DNA of 64,000 nt from Desulforamulus putei DSM 12395 (GTDB lineage Bacteria > Bacillota > Desulfotomaculia > Desulfotomaculales > Desulfotomaculaceae), in contig NZ_FQUY01000015.1 in the NCBI RefSeq assembly GCF_900129195.1, forward strand, positions 1-64,000. The letters are read 5' to 3'. A model generated the notes under the pieces. That model saw nothing but the letters and a program-made list of their open reading frames with translations, did not search any database and was not told where the DNA came from. Both the position numbers and the translations under genes were made by a program. Shown piece by piece: positions 8,515-16,366 of this stretch. Numbering within the stretch: position 1 is the first letter of the stretch; every line of letters begins with the position of its first letter.

Positions 8515-8645
8515 TGATCAATTAATTGTGTAAGCTCCTTTCATATAGTTTAACCTTGGAAGTACTTTGTTTCACAAACACTTAAATTGACAGTATTTTT
8601 AGAGCACCTTTCTCTTTAACTAAACTGATTTTGGAGGCTATTACT

Positions 8646-10367
8646 ATGAATATTTTAAAGTACGTGCCAATTTTGGAGACCTTAAAAAACTATGACAAAC
8701 GAGACTTTCGATTTGATTTAATTGCCGCACTCACTGTAGCTGTGGTCGCCTTACCCCAAACCATGGCCTATGCCATGATTGCCGGTGTCCACCCGGCCTA
8801 CGGCCTGTATTCGGGTATTGTCCTTACCATTATTGCATCTTCCTTTGGTAGTTCTCACCAACTGGCCACCGGTCCCACCAATGCCATTTCCTTATTAATT
8901 GCGGCTTATATGGTGCCCTTTGCGGGGCAGGACAATTTCTTTGCCAACCTGTTCTTGCTAACCTTTCTGGTGGGCGCCATCCAATTTTTAATGGGTGTCT
9001 TTCGACTGGGTTCTCTTGTTAACTATGTATCTCACGCGGTCATTGTTGGTTTTACCGCCGGCGCCGGTATTATCATTGCCATGGGACAGCTCAATAACCT
9101 GTTGGGAATCAAATTACCCAAAGGGCATCTTTCCAGCATTGATAAGGTGGTTATTTGTTTCCAAAACATCGATAAAATGAATTATGTTGCCTTTGGTATT
9201 GGTCTCTTTACTATTGCGGTTATCTTAATTTGTAAAAGGATTAATAAGAATCTACCCGGCGCATTATTGGGTGTTATTTTTTCAGTGATTTTAGTGATGA
9301 CCTTGGGGCTGGAGAAATACGGTGTAAAAGTCGTCGGTAAGATTCCCCAGGCCATTCCTCCCTTCAGCATGCCCAACTTTAGTCCCTCGGCCATTGCTGA
9401 TTTAAGTGCCGGCGCATTGGTGATCGCCATTATCGGTCTGGTGGAAGCGGTCTCCATCTCCAAGGCCATTGCTTCCAAAACCCTGCAGAAAATCGACCCC
9501 AACCAGGAATTTATCGGTCAGGGTATGGCCAACATGGTTGGCGCCTTCCTGAGCTGCATCGCGGGTTCCGGTTCCTTCACCCGTTCCGCCATTACCTATC
9601 AGAACGGGGGGAGAACCAGGTTGGCCGGCGTACTGGTCGGTATCATCATGTTGGCGGTGCTGATTTTCTTCGCGCCCTATGCCAGGTATATCCCCAATGC
9701 CAGCCTAGCGGGTGTTATCATGGTTGTGGCCTATTCCATGATTGACAAAAAGGCGCTGATTAAAGTCTTAAAGACCAACCGTAATGATGCCATCGTTTTG
9801 CTGGTTACCATGCTGACCACCATTTTTGCTCCTGAACTTGAACAGGCCATTTACGCCGGGGTGGCCATTTCCCTGATCCTCTATCTAAAAGACTCCGGTG
9901 TGGCCAGTGTGAAAACCCTGGCTCCCGTCAGGGCCAGTGATGGAAGATTTGTGGAGCAGACCATTAACGGCGAGAATCCTTCCATCTCCATTTTCCAACT
10001 GGAAGGCAACCTCTATTTTGGTTCCGCCTCAGATTTGGAAAAGAAATTAGCAGACGGTTATTCCGACGCCAAGGTGTTTTTAATCCGTTTTAAGGGCGTT
10101 TCGGTCATTGACATCACCGCTTTGGAGGTGATCGAGGCCTTTATTAACAGAGCCCTAGGAGATGGCAAGAGAGTGATGTTATCCGGCGTCACGCCAAAGA
10201 TTTATAAGATGCTGGATAAAATGCATATCATTGAGCATGTCGGCAAAGATAACGTCTTTATGGAGGACGATGAAGTATTTGCCACCTCCGGGAAAGCCCT
10301 TGACGAAGCCAGCTCCTTTGTTCGGAATATCAGTTACAGCACGCAGGAAAGAACCGTCCAGGCATAA
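8646..10367 (+). CDS. SulP family anion transporter with STAS domain
   Basis: An integral membrane carrier of the SLC26/SulP family (sulfate, bicarbonate or other anions). The N-terminal half shows family motifs ALPQTMAYAMIAGVHPAYGLYS and ATGPTNAIS, and about 10-12 membrane helices run to residue ~410. The cytoplasmic STAS domain follows (about 440-550; SISIFQLEGNLYFGSASDLEKKL). ATG 8646 follows GGAGG (8633-8637) with 8-base spacing; an earlier TTG at 8631 overlaps that site. A TTGACA at 8587 could be a -35, but the -10 is poor. In a sulfate reducer, sulfate/proton symport is the likely role; BicA-like bicarbonate uptake cannot be excluded. Confidence 0.93.
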   Translation: MNILKYVPILETLKNYDKRDFRFDLIAALTVAVVALPQTMAYAMIAGVHPAYGLYSGIVLTIIASSFGSSHQLATGPTNAISLLIAAYMVPFAGQDNFFANLFLLTFLVGAIQFLMGVFRLGSLVNYVSHAVIVGFTAGAGIIIAMGQLNNLLGIKLPKGHLSSIDKVVICFQNIDKMNYVAFGIGLFTIAVILICKRINKNLPGALLGVIFSVILVMTLGLEKYGVKVVGKIPQAIPPFSMPNFSPSAIADLSAGALVIAIIGLVEAVSISKAIASKTLQKIDPNQEFIGQGMANMVGAFLSCIAGSGSFTRSAITYQNGGRTRLAGVLVGIIMLAVLIFFAPYARYIPNASLAGVIMVVAYSMIDKKALIKVLKTNRNDAIVLLVTMLTTIFAPELEQAIYAGVAISLILYLKDSGVASVKTLAPVRASDGRFVEQTINGENPSISIFQLEGNLYFGSASDLEKKLADGYSDAKVFLIRFKGVSVIDITALEVIEAFINRALGDGKRVMLSGVTPKIYKMLDKMHIIEHVGKDNVFMEDDEVFATSGKALDEASSFVRNISYSTQERTVQA

Positions 10368-10377
10368 TTTGAGACTT

Positions 10378-10410
10378 GGGCAATTACAGGTTTTTAACCT
10401 GTAGTTGCCC
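10378..10410 (+). terminator. Hairpin after sulP
   Basis: GGGCAATTACAGGT (10378-10391) pairs with ACCTGTAGTTGCCC (10397-10410), with one G-U pair. There is no real T-tract, so it may be an RNA-stabilising end rather than an efficient terminator. Confidence 0.6.
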
Positions 10411-10546
10411 TGCATAGTACATTGCTGCGATACAAAACAATATTATACATTTTTTAATTAATTATAACAATCAAAAAGAAAAAATCCTTTTAAATTATTT
10501 TTTGTTATTATGTTCAGGGTAAAAAAATAAGTGAAGAATTCTTAAC

Positions 10547-10576
10547 AAAAAAGCGGTTCACCGGGCCGCTTTTTTT
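10547..10576 (+). terminator. Intrinsic terminator in the sulP downstream gap
   Basis: AAAAAAGCGG (10547-10556) pairs with CCGCTTTTTTT (10566-10576). It lies in the AT-rich 10411-10686 gap, which shows no gene. It may end sulP read-through or an unseen small RNA. Confidence 0.75.
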
Positions 10577-10686
10577 AATGCTTTGTAAATTCAAGATAAA
10601 GGAATGTATAAATAGATACTGGGAGATAAATATAAATATTTAGCTTGAATAGGGCTGTACAAAAATTCACTAAACAGTTATTTTAA

Positions 10687-10703
10687 GACAAAGCAAAATG
10701 TCA
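10687..10703. promoter_or_regulatory. GACA-N8-TGTCA operator-like site 1
   Basis: GACAAAGCAAAATGTCA shares the half-site spacing of the sites at 11372, 15564 and 15587. It lies about 40 bases before leader A. Confidence 0.4.
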
Positions 10704-10741
10704 CTCTTAACTTTATTTCTAAAAACAGTTGGGCAGACAAA

Positions 10742-10818
10742 GTGCGAAGGATGACTTGGCATTGGGTAGGCCGGCACAGTGTGACGGAAAGTTTTCCGTG
10801 GCTTGTGCTGGCCTTTTC
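10742..10818 (+). ncRNA. Leader A, attenuator-like RNA
   Basis: The 5' half contains GTGCGAAG and CTTGGCATTGGGTAGGCC, which align with leader B at 11872-11901. The 3' half is a long hairpin: GGCCGGCACA (10769-10778) with TGTGCTGGCC (10804-10813), and inside it ACGGAAA with TTTCCGT, followed by TTTT. It precedes the Cys-rich 91-residue gene. The conserved part abuts and overlaps the 5' arm of the hairpin, as in transcription attenuators. Confidence 0.5.
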
Positions 10819-10854
10819 AGTTCGGCCATACTATAGGTTAAGGGGGTAGAAGCG

Positions 10855-11130
10855 ATGTACGGGACCTCAAAGTGCGGAAAATGTGCCAATAAGGAGACCT
10901 GTGAAATCCGGATGAATCTTAGCAAGATTATTAAAGAAGCCATCAAGAATGCTGAAACGGAAGTAAAAAGACTGGCGCCTAGGGAGATTGACTATATGAT
11001 ACTAACGGACATTTCGGTCATCCCTACCCGGTGTCAGAATTATGTAAGTCTGGACGGAGTAAAAGAAGAACAAAGTGAAAGAGAAAGCTTGTTTTTCCTG
11101 GGGAGAACCCTAGCCCCTACGGCCATATAA
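10855..11130 (+). CDS. Small Cys-rich protein, 91 residues
   Basis: The N terminus carries CGKCANKETC, a C-x2-C-x5-C cluster suited to metal or Fe-S binding, and a fourth Cys lies in PTRCQNY near residue 60. The middle is a charged helix (LSKIIKEAIKNAETEVKRL). There is no signal peptide. ATG 10855 follows AAGGGGG. It is a single-gene unit between leader A and its own terminator. I recognise no family. Its leader and operator resemble those of the carrier modules, so I infer that it belongs to the same regulon, possibly as a redox or metal-responsive partner. Confidence 0.7.
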   Translation: MYGTSKCGKCANKETCEIRMNLSKIIKEAIKNAETEVKRLAPREIDYMILTDISVIPTRCQNYVSLDGVKEEQSERESLFFLGRTLAPTAI

Positions 11131-11155
11131 TCGTTTATAAATGAATGACTTTACC

Positions 11156-11182
11156 GCTCCTGACAAATCAGGAGCATTTTTT
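11156..11182 (+). terminator. Terminator of the Cys-rich gene
   Basis: GCTCCTGA (11156-11163) and TCAGGAGC (11168-11175) with loop CAAA and a following T-tract. The rest of the 11183-11434 gap holds an operator-like site (11372) and a TTGACA (11184) without a matching -10; I see no gene there. Confidence 0.9.
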
Positions 11183-11371
11183 GTTGACAAAGCGTAGTCA
11201 TGAACCGCCAATTTCTAAGCTATTAGAGGCTGTCGGTAGTGACAAAAAATTTATTCCGGCGGTAAAGTGAGCGGTAGGGCAATTGAGAGAGTGCAAGTGT
11301 AGAAAATCACAAAAACAGGGAATTTTGGCCCTGTACAATAATTCCCCGTTTTATTACGCTAATAGCACAAT

Positions 11372-11388
11372 GACAGAACGATTTGTCA
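11372..11388. promoter_or_regulatory. GACA-N8-TGTCA operator-like site 2
   Basis: GACAGAACGATTTGTCA, 47 bases before the first MpsC/DUF2294 gene. It has the same geometry as the sites at 10687, 15564 and 15587. Confidence 0.45.
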
Positions 11389-11434
11389 ATCAAGAAGTTT
11401 AATGGATTGTCATCCAAGTTAGGGGGCTGCGTAT

Positions 11435-11809
11435 ATGTCACAGTCCGCCATGGAAAAGAGAATATGCGATGAATTTATCAAATTCCAGAGAGAACTGGTT
11501 GGACGGGGACCAGAGTGCACCAGGGTCATAATCTGCCGGGATATGGTGATTATCAGGTCAACCGGCGTCCTGACCAAGGAGGAAAAACACGTCAGCGGAA
11601 CCCGTAAGGGGAGAGCGCTGGTAAAACAATTAAGAATGGAGCTTAGAGAAACGTACATTGAACAAATTGAAAACATCATCAGTGATATTACCCGGTGCCA
11701 GGTGAAAAGCAGCCACGGGGATATCAGTATGCGAACCGGTGAACATATCGAAGTCTTTATTCTGGACGCAGATTTAGAGAAAAAGTTAAAAAAATCACTG
11801 GCAGGGTGA
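11435..11809 (+). CDS. MpsC/DUF2294 family protein, copy 1
   Basis: This 124-residue soluble protein has the family features ICDEFIKFQRELVGRGPECTRVIICRDMVIIRSTGVLTKEEK and a C-terminal SSHGDISMRTGEHIEVFIL. The family was named from mpsC, the third gene of a staphylococcal membrane-potential/bicarbonate locus; its own function is unknown. ATG 11435 follows an AGGGGG site. A close relative, copy 2, lies at 15743. Both copies precede an attenuator-like leader and an SLC13 carrier, which suggests a sensor or accessory role for the carriers. Confidence 0.85.
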   Translation: MSQSAMEKRICDEFIKFQRELVGRGPECTRVIICRDMVIIRSTGVLTKEEKHVSGTRKGRALVKQLRMELRETYIEQIENIISDITRCQVKSSHGDISMRTGEHIEVFILDADLEKKLKKSLAG

Positions 11810-11860
11810 GTCTTTGTATCTAAAGATACACGGGTTCAACTTGTCAGTTTTCTTGAAGGT

Positions 11861-11947
11861 TGGTAGGCTTTGCACGAAGTGGATCTTGGTGTTGGTAGAC
11901 CAGCGTTATCAAAAGGCAGGCATGCTTTATTGGTCGCTGGTCTTTTT
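11861..11947 (+). ncRNA. Leader B, attenuator-like RNA
   Basis: GCACGAAG (11872-11879) and CTTGGTGTTGGTAGACCAGC (11885-11904) align with leader A. The 12-mer TGTTGGTAGACC (11890-11901) is identical in leader C. AGACCAGCG (11897-11905) pairs with CGCTGGTCT (11935-11943), followed by TTTTT: an intrinsic terminator whose 5' arm overlaps the conserved motif. A small hairpin GTATCT/AGATAC lies upstream at 11816-11829. It stands between mpsC copy 1 and the SLC13 gene. Confidence 0.55.
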
Positions 11948-12028
11948 ATGTTCTAAAAAGGGGGTGGATTTGCCAAAAATTTTCAATTTCACAAGAACAT
12001 GCACATTATATGCAGCAAGATAAACCAT

Positions 12029-12045
12029 AAATAAGCGCTTTAGTG
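12029..12045. promoter_or_regulatory. TAAGCGCTTTA element before SLC13 copy 1
   Basis: AATAAGCGCTTTAGTG resembles ATAAAGCGCCTTATTA (15684) and ATAAAGCGCCTTTATTA (16367), near-palindromic elements before copy 2 genes. It could be an operator or part of a promoter. Confidence 0.3.
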
Positions 12046-12073
12046 AAAAAACTAAGAGAGAGGAGTGGCTAAA

Positions 12074-13525
12074 ATGAATACAAACATTAAGCGCATTTTC
12101 TTTATATTGCTGGGATTGGCTGCCTTTTTCGCCTTTTATTATGCTCCCCAATTCGGTCCGGCCATTGATCCGTCCGGCAAATCCTTTGAGTTAACGCAGC
12201 AAGGTAAAGCTGCCATCGGTTTGTTCCTGCTGGCAGGTATCTGGTGGGTCTTTGAGGTAACCCCCATTGGTGTTACCAGTATCGCCATCGGTGTTTTTCA
12301 GGCCTTATTCCTAATTCGTCCCGCCAAAGAGGCTTTCCGGGATTTTATGGATCCCACCGTTATGTTTATTTTGGGCTCCTTACTTATTGGTTTGGCCTTT
12401 ACCAAGGCAGGAATTACCAAAAGAATCGCGTATAAGATGTTAGATGTGGTGGGTGAAGACACCAGAAAGATCTTATTAGGAGTATTCACTATCACAGCTT
12501 TATTAACCCATATTATGGCCCACACCGCTGTGGCCGCCACCATGTTCCCGATTTTGGTCGCCATTCTGGCACTGTACGGTGAGAACGCGGACGGCAGACC
12601 CACCAAATTTGGCAAGGCTTTGTTCATAGGAATGGCCTATACAGCAGGCGCCGGCAGTATCTGCACCCTGCTGGGCGGCGCCCGCAACCCTGCGGCTGTA
12701 GGCTTTTATAAGGAATTTACCGGTATAGATGTTTCATTTATTGATTTTTCAGTTCACCTGGCTCCCTTCGGTTGGTTAACCGTATTCTTAATCTGGGCAT
12801 TGTTGCTGGTTATCTACAAACCGGAAAAAACCAAGATTCCTGGTTTAAGGGAAAAGGCCCGTGCAGAGTATGCGAAGCTGGGACCGGTTAGCAAACAGGA
12901 AATCTTTGTGGGTATTGTGGTTTTCTGTGCCCTGACCATGCTGGTACTGCAGGCCATCGTTCCGGCTCTGAAGACTATGGATCGTTCTGTGCCCCTGCTG
13001 GCTGCCGGTTTGCTGTTCTTCCTGTCTAATATCTTAACCGTGGAAGATCTGGAGAAGAAAATTCCCTGGAACATCGTGCTGCTGTTCTCCGGTGCCATGA
13101 GTATTGGTTTCTGCCTGTGGAAAACCGGTGCCGCTCAATGGATTGCCGTTAAGTGGCTGGCAATGCTGGTAGATGCCCACTGGCTGGTATTTGTGCTGGG
13201 GATTTGCTTCCTGGTGCTAATCATGACCAACTTTATCATGAATGTGGCGGCCATTGCCATTACCCTGCCTGTAGCCCTGGTCATTGCCAAATACCTGGGT
13301 GTCAACCCTGAATTAATTCTATACGGCGCTACCGCCATGGCCGGTATGCCCTTCCTACTGCTGATCGGCGCCGCCCCCAATGCCATGGCCTATGAATCCA
13401 AACAATTTACCACCGGAGAATTCTTTATGACCGGTATTCCCGCCAGTGCCATGATCTTATGTCTCTTGGTATTGATGACCTTTACTTACTGGCCTTTAAT
13501 CGGTATGTCAGCACTGATTAAATAG
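12074..13525 (+). CDS. SLC13/DASS family anion:sodium symporter, copy 1
   Basis: A membrane carrier of about 483 residues with 11-12 predicted helices. DASS family signs include LLAGIWWVFEVTPIGVTS, DPTVMFILGS, the TALLTHIMAHTAVAATMFPI segment, and near the C terminus NFIMNVAAIAITLPVALVI and GMPFLLLIGAAPNAMAYES. ATG 12074 is 8 bases after AGGAG; a GTG at 12065 overlaps that site. Likely substrates are sulfate or di/tricarboxylates. The sulfate-reducer setting favours sulfate, but the sequence alone cannot decide. A full-length paralogue lies at 16404. Confidence 0.92.
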   Translation: MNTNIKRIFFILLGLAAFFAFYYAPQFGPAIDPSGKSFELTQQGKAAIGLFLLAGIWWVFEVTPIGVTSIAIGVFQALFLIRPAKEAFRDFMDPTVMFILGSLLIGLAFTKAGITKRIAYKMLDVVGEDTRKILLGVFTITALLTHIMAHTAVAATMFPILVAILALYGENADGRPTKFGKALFIGMAYTAGAGSICTLLGGARNPAAVGFYKEFTGIDVSFIDFSVHLAPFGWLTVFLIWALLLVIYKPEKTKIPGLREKARAEYAKLGPVSKQEIFVGIVVFCALTMLVLQAIVPALKTMDRSVPLLAAGLLFFLSNILTVEDLEKKIPWNIVLLFSGAMSIGFCLWKTGAAQWIAVKWLAMLVDAHWLVFVLGICFLVLIMTNFIMNVAAIAITLPVALVIAKYLGVNPELILYGATAMAGMPFLLLIGAAPNAMAYESKQFTTGEFFMTGIPASAMILCLLVLMTFTYWPLIGMSALIK

Positions 13526-13536
13526 TATCTGATTGT

Positions 13537-13567
13537 CTGATACACCCGGGGAGACCGGGTGTATCAG
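13537..13567 (+). terminator. Hairpin between SLC13 and ArsB-type genes, copy 1
   Basis: CTGATACACCCGG (13537-13549) pairs with CCGGGTGTATCAG (13555-13567). The lack of a T-tract suggests a processing or mRNA-stability element within an operon. Confidence 0.6.
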
Positions 13568-13604
13568 AAATTTATACTCCTATTGACAAGAGAGGGGATC
13601 GGTT

Positions 13605-14888
13605 TTGGAAGCAAACAGCCAGGTCATATTTGCCACTGCAGTCTTTCTACTATCCTATGCCATTATTATTTCGGAAAAAATTCATCGTACAGTGGTTGCC
13701 CTGTTTGGGGCCATGCTGGTTATTATCGGTGGCATTCTCCACCAGGAAAAGGCCGTTGAGTCCATCGACTTTAATACCATCGGTCTGTTGGTTGGTATGA
13801 TGATTATTGTTGGTATCGCCAGAAACTCAGGTCTTTTTGAATACCTGGCGGTCCGGGCGGCCAAGCAAAGTAAGGGAGACCCCGTTAAGATTATGGTCTC
13901 CCTCTCGGTTATAACGGCAGTTTTGTCTGCATTCCTTGATAATGTAACAACGGTGCTGCTGATTGTACCGATCACTTTCTCCATCGCCAAGGCCCTGGAA
14001 GTCAACCCTATGCCCATTTTACTGGGGGAAGTTTTATCGTCCAATATCGGTGGTACGGCAACCTTAATTGGCGACCCTCCCAACATCATGATCGGTTCTG
14101 CCACCGGTCTTGGTTTTATGGACTTTGTGATAAATCTTACCCCGGTAATTATTGTTATTATGCTGGTGACCGTCTTTCTGCTTAAAATCATTTACCGCAA
14201 GCAACTGGTGACCCGCGAGGAATTAAAGAAGAACATCATGAATATGAATCCCAACGACGAAATCCGCGATGCCGTTCTTTTAAAGAAGTCCTTATTCGTG
14301 ATAGCGCTGACCATCGGCGGGTTCCTGGTTCACCAGTATGTTCACCTGGAGTCCGCCACCATTGCCCTGGGCGGTGCGGCGCTGCTTCTGTTGCTCACCC
14401 GGGATGAGCCGGAACATGCCTTGGCCGCGGTGGAATGGCCGGTGATTTTCTTCTTTGTTGGCCTGTTCATCCTGGTAGGCGCCCTGGAGCATGTAGGGGT
14501 CATTGAATGGGTTGCCAAGGAATCCCTAAAACTCACTGGGGGAGCAATTCTACCCACCGGCATGTTGATCCTGTGGCTGTCTGCCATTGCTTCTGCCTTC
14601 ATTGACAATATTCCTTTTGTGGCTACCATGATTCCTTTAATTCAGGACATGGGCAGACTGGGCGGCATCTCCGACTTGAATCCCCTGTGGTGGTCCTTAT
14701 CCCTGGGGGCCTGTCTTGGCGGCAACGGCACCATCATTGGGGCTTCTGCCAACGTAGTGGTTGCGGGTATGGCTGAAAAGCGCGGTTTTAAATGGACCTT
14801 TGTGGGCTTTATGAAAGTGGCCTTCCCCTTAATGCTTGTTTCCATTGTGATCTCTACCGTCTACCTGTATTTCTTTTATTTAACCTAA
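13605..14888 (+). CDS. ArsB/NhaD-type ion transporter, copy 1
   Basis: A 427-residue member of the ion transporter superfamily with about 11-12 membrane helices. Family signs are LDNVTTVLLIVPITFSIA, IGGTATLIGDPPNIMIGSA, and the repeated half with IDNIPFVATMIPL and GGNGTIIGASANVVVAGMAE. The mirrored D-N motifs in the two halves are typical of these inverted-repeat carriers. Start TTG 13605 follows GAGGGG. Its substrate is unknown; relatives include arsenite exporters, Na+/H+ antiporters and SLC13-like permeases. Coupling a sodium or proton cycle to the neighbouring SLC13 carrier is an attractive but untested idea. Confidence 0.9.
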   Translation: MEANSQVIFATAVFLLSYAIIISEKIHRTVVALFGAMLVIIGGILHQEKAVESIDFNTIGLLVGMMIIVGIARNSGLFEYLAVRAAKQSKGDPVKIMVSLSVITAVLSAFLDNVTTVLLIVPITFSIAKALEVNPMPILLGEVLSSNIGGTATLIGDPPNIMIGSATGLGFMDFVINLTPVIIVIMLVTVFLLKIIYRKQLVTREELKKNIMNMNPNDEIRDAVLLKKSLFVIALTIGGFLVHQYVHLESATIALGGAALLLLLTRDEPEHALAAVEWPVIFFFVGLFILVGALEHVGVIEWVAKESLKLTGGAILPTGMLILWLSAIASAFIDNIPFVATMIPLIQDMGRLGGISDLNPLWWSLSLGACLGGNGTIIGASANVVVAGMAEKRGFKWTFVGFMKVAFPLMLVSIVISTVYLYFFYLT

Positions 14889-14926
14889 TCATCCGGGGAT
14901 TTCAGGTATTGGGGGAGTGATGTCCT

Positions 14927-15421
14927 CTGGAAGTACCGGATACTCTCAAATCCACACAAAGGCGGGGCAAGCATAACCATGAGACAAACTTGGGGATCGT
15001 TTTAAAGGAACTGAGGGACAGCTCCCAGGCCGGAGGGGTAACTCTGCAGCACCTGGTAAATGTTTGTGGGGTAAGCAAACGCCATATTTACCGGTATTTA
15101 AGGGAATTAGAGGAGATGGGAGTACCCATAGAAAGGCCGCAGATTATCCAACCGGGCAAGCCCGGTGGGGGACGCTATAAATTGAGGGACCATCAGTCCG
15201 GTGAAGCTATGGGTGAAACCATGTTAATAGTGGCTTTAAATCAAATGCTGGCATGGTGCTGTCTCTATCGTCATCAGATGATGTTTTTAAAGGAATTAAT
15301 TATCTATAGTATGGCGGTCCGTTACGGGTTTAAGCTTCCGCTGAACTTTATGACGAAAAATACAGCGATTAAATTATCAAATCTAACTTATTGTGAAATC
15401 GAGTCTTTTCTCGCTCCTTGA
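14927..15421 (+). CDS. Shortened wHTH regulator paralogue
   Basis: The wHTH (GGVTLQHLVNVCGVSKRHIYRYLRELEEMG) closely matches the regulator at 7157. Homology extends upstream to KHNHETNLGIVLKEL, before the first standard start (TTG 14990). The frame is closed by a stop at 14918, and no ATG, GTG or TTG lies between. A CTG at 14927, 9 bases after GGGGGAG (14911-14917), is the likely initiator. About 165 residues remain; the large C-terminal effector region of the relative is missing, and the last codons lie inside a terminator. It may be a truncated duplicate that still binds DNA. Confidence 0.7.
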   Translation: MEVPDTLKSTQRRGKHNHETNLGIVLKELRDSSQAGGVTLQHLVNVCGVSKRHIYRYLRELEEMGVPIERPQIIQPGKPGGGRYKLRDHQSGEAMGETMLIVALNQMLAWCCLYRHQMMFLKELIIYSMAVRYGFKLPLNFMTKNTAIKLSNLTYCEIESFLAP

Positions 15422-15438
15422 GAAAAGACTCATTTTTT
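15401..15438 (+). terminator. Terminator overlapping the regulator's 3' end
   Basis: GAGTCTTTTCT (15401-15411) pairs with AGAAAAGACTC (15421-15431), followed by ATTTTTTAT. The 5' arm lies within the last codons of the shortened regulator. Confidence 0.85.
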
Positions 15439-15563
15439 ATTAAGAAAATTTAAAAGATGTGAAATAAATATCAATGCAAAGGGAAAAAGAGATAGTTTAT
15501 AAAAATTAGAGTACAAGCAAATATATCAAGCTGTACATAATTATTTTAAATCTGTACGTTAGA

Positions 15564-15603
15564 GACACAAAAGTTTGTCATCACAAGACACAAAATTTTG
15601 TCA
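15564..15603. promoter_or_regulatory. Two tandem GACA-N8-TGTCA operator-like sites
   Basis: GACACAAAAGTTTGTCA (15564-15580) and GACACAAAATTTTGTCA (15587-15603) are spaced 23 bases apart, about two helical turns, so bound dimers would face the same side. They lie in the 320-base gap before mpsC copy 2, which otherwise shows an AT-rich stretch, a TAAAGCGCCTTA element (15685) and no gene. Confidence 0.55.
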
Positions 15604-15742
15604 TTAAGAATTAACAATGAATTGGCCCGAAGTTTTGTGTTTATTGTAACAAAGCCGCACTGAATAATTTAATCACTTTTAAGATAAAGCGCCTTATTAT
15701 AAACATATGTTTCGGAATATACAGTGTAAAGGGGGAGGGTAC

Positions 15743-16111
15743 TTGAGCCAACAGATATTGTTAGAAAAACAAATATGTGAGGCCTTTATAAAATTCCAAC
15801 GGGAACTGGTGGGACGGGGACCGGAAACCGCAAAGGCGATGATTTGCCGTGATATGGTAATTGTTCGTTCCAAAGGAGTCCTTACCAAAGAAGAAAAACA
15901 TGTGAGCAATACCCGGAAAGGTAGAGCCCTGGTTAAACAGCTAAGAATGGAACTTCGAGAGTCTTACCTGGAACAAATTGAAAAAATGGTGGCTGATTTA
16001 ACCAAATGCCAGGTGGTGAGCAGTCACGGTGACATCAGTATCCGAACAGGGGAACAAATTGAAGTTTTTATTTTAAATACAGATTTAGAAAAAAAGTTAA
16101 AGACGAACTGA
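15743..16111 (+). CDS. MpsC/DUF2294 family protein, copy 2
   Basis: Paralogue of the protein at 11435, matching throughout (ICEAFIKFQRELVGRGPE, KGVLTKEEKHVSNTRKGRALVKQLRMELRE as separate blocks, SSHGDISIRTGEQIEVFIL). Start TTG 15743 directly follows GGGGGAGGG and aligns with the ATG of copy 1; an upstream ATG at 15707 would add 12 unrelated residues. It heads the second carrier module and is preceded by two operator-like sites. Its molecular role is unknown. Confidence 0.85.
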   Translation: MSQQILLEKQICEAFIKFQRELVGRGPETAKAMICRDMVIVRSKGVLTKEEKHVSNTRKGRALVKQLRMELRESYLEQIEKMVADLTKCQVVSSHGDISIRTGEQIEVFILNTDLEKKLKTN

Positions 16112-16140
16112 CTGGCCTGAAACTTGGATAAGGTGGCAGG

Positions 16141-16255
16141 CGAGTTTACAGGTGGAATGTTGGTAGACCGATGCGAAGCCGCAAGGCTTGGTATAAAGTA
16201 AACCAACGTTATCTTGGTTCTTTATGGGCCAAATAACGTTGGTTTTAATTTTTAA
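16141..16255 (+). ncRNA. Leader C, attenuator with mutually exclusive hairpins
   Basis: TGTTGGTAGACC (16158-16169) is identical to leader B. GTTGGT (16159-16164) can pair with ACCAAC (16202-16207), enclosing a GNRA-capped hairpin AAGCC-GCAA-GGCTT (16176-16189). The same ACCAAC is also the core of a terminator: AAACCAACGTTAT (16200-16212) with ATAACGTTGGTTT (16233-16245) and following T-rich tract. Pairing one excludes the other, the signature of attenuation. It lies between mpsC copy 2 and SLC13 copy 2. Confidence 0.6.
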
Positions 16256-16366
16256 GGAAGGGAGGGCTATACCTTAAGTTCAGTGGCAAGCCAAATTAAC
16301 AGCAGCCTTACGATACAGACATTTTACCGGAACAAAAGTTGGAGTAGTAAATAAATCATTGCAACA

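Noticed and set aside
8521-8645. Second sigma-54 promoter before sulP
   Set aside because: TTGGAAG-TACTTTGTT lacks the GG-N10-GC spacing, so it does not qualify.
11814-12023. Open frame of 69 codons through leader B
   Set aside because: It overlaps the terminator and has no ribosome site or recognisable protein; the region is better explained as an untranslated leader.
10742-16255. T-box or c-di-GMP riboswitch identity for the leaders
   Set aside because: The T-box sequence (GGTGGTACCGCG-type) and the GEMM hallmark (AGGGCAAACC and CGGTAGGTAGCG) are absent.
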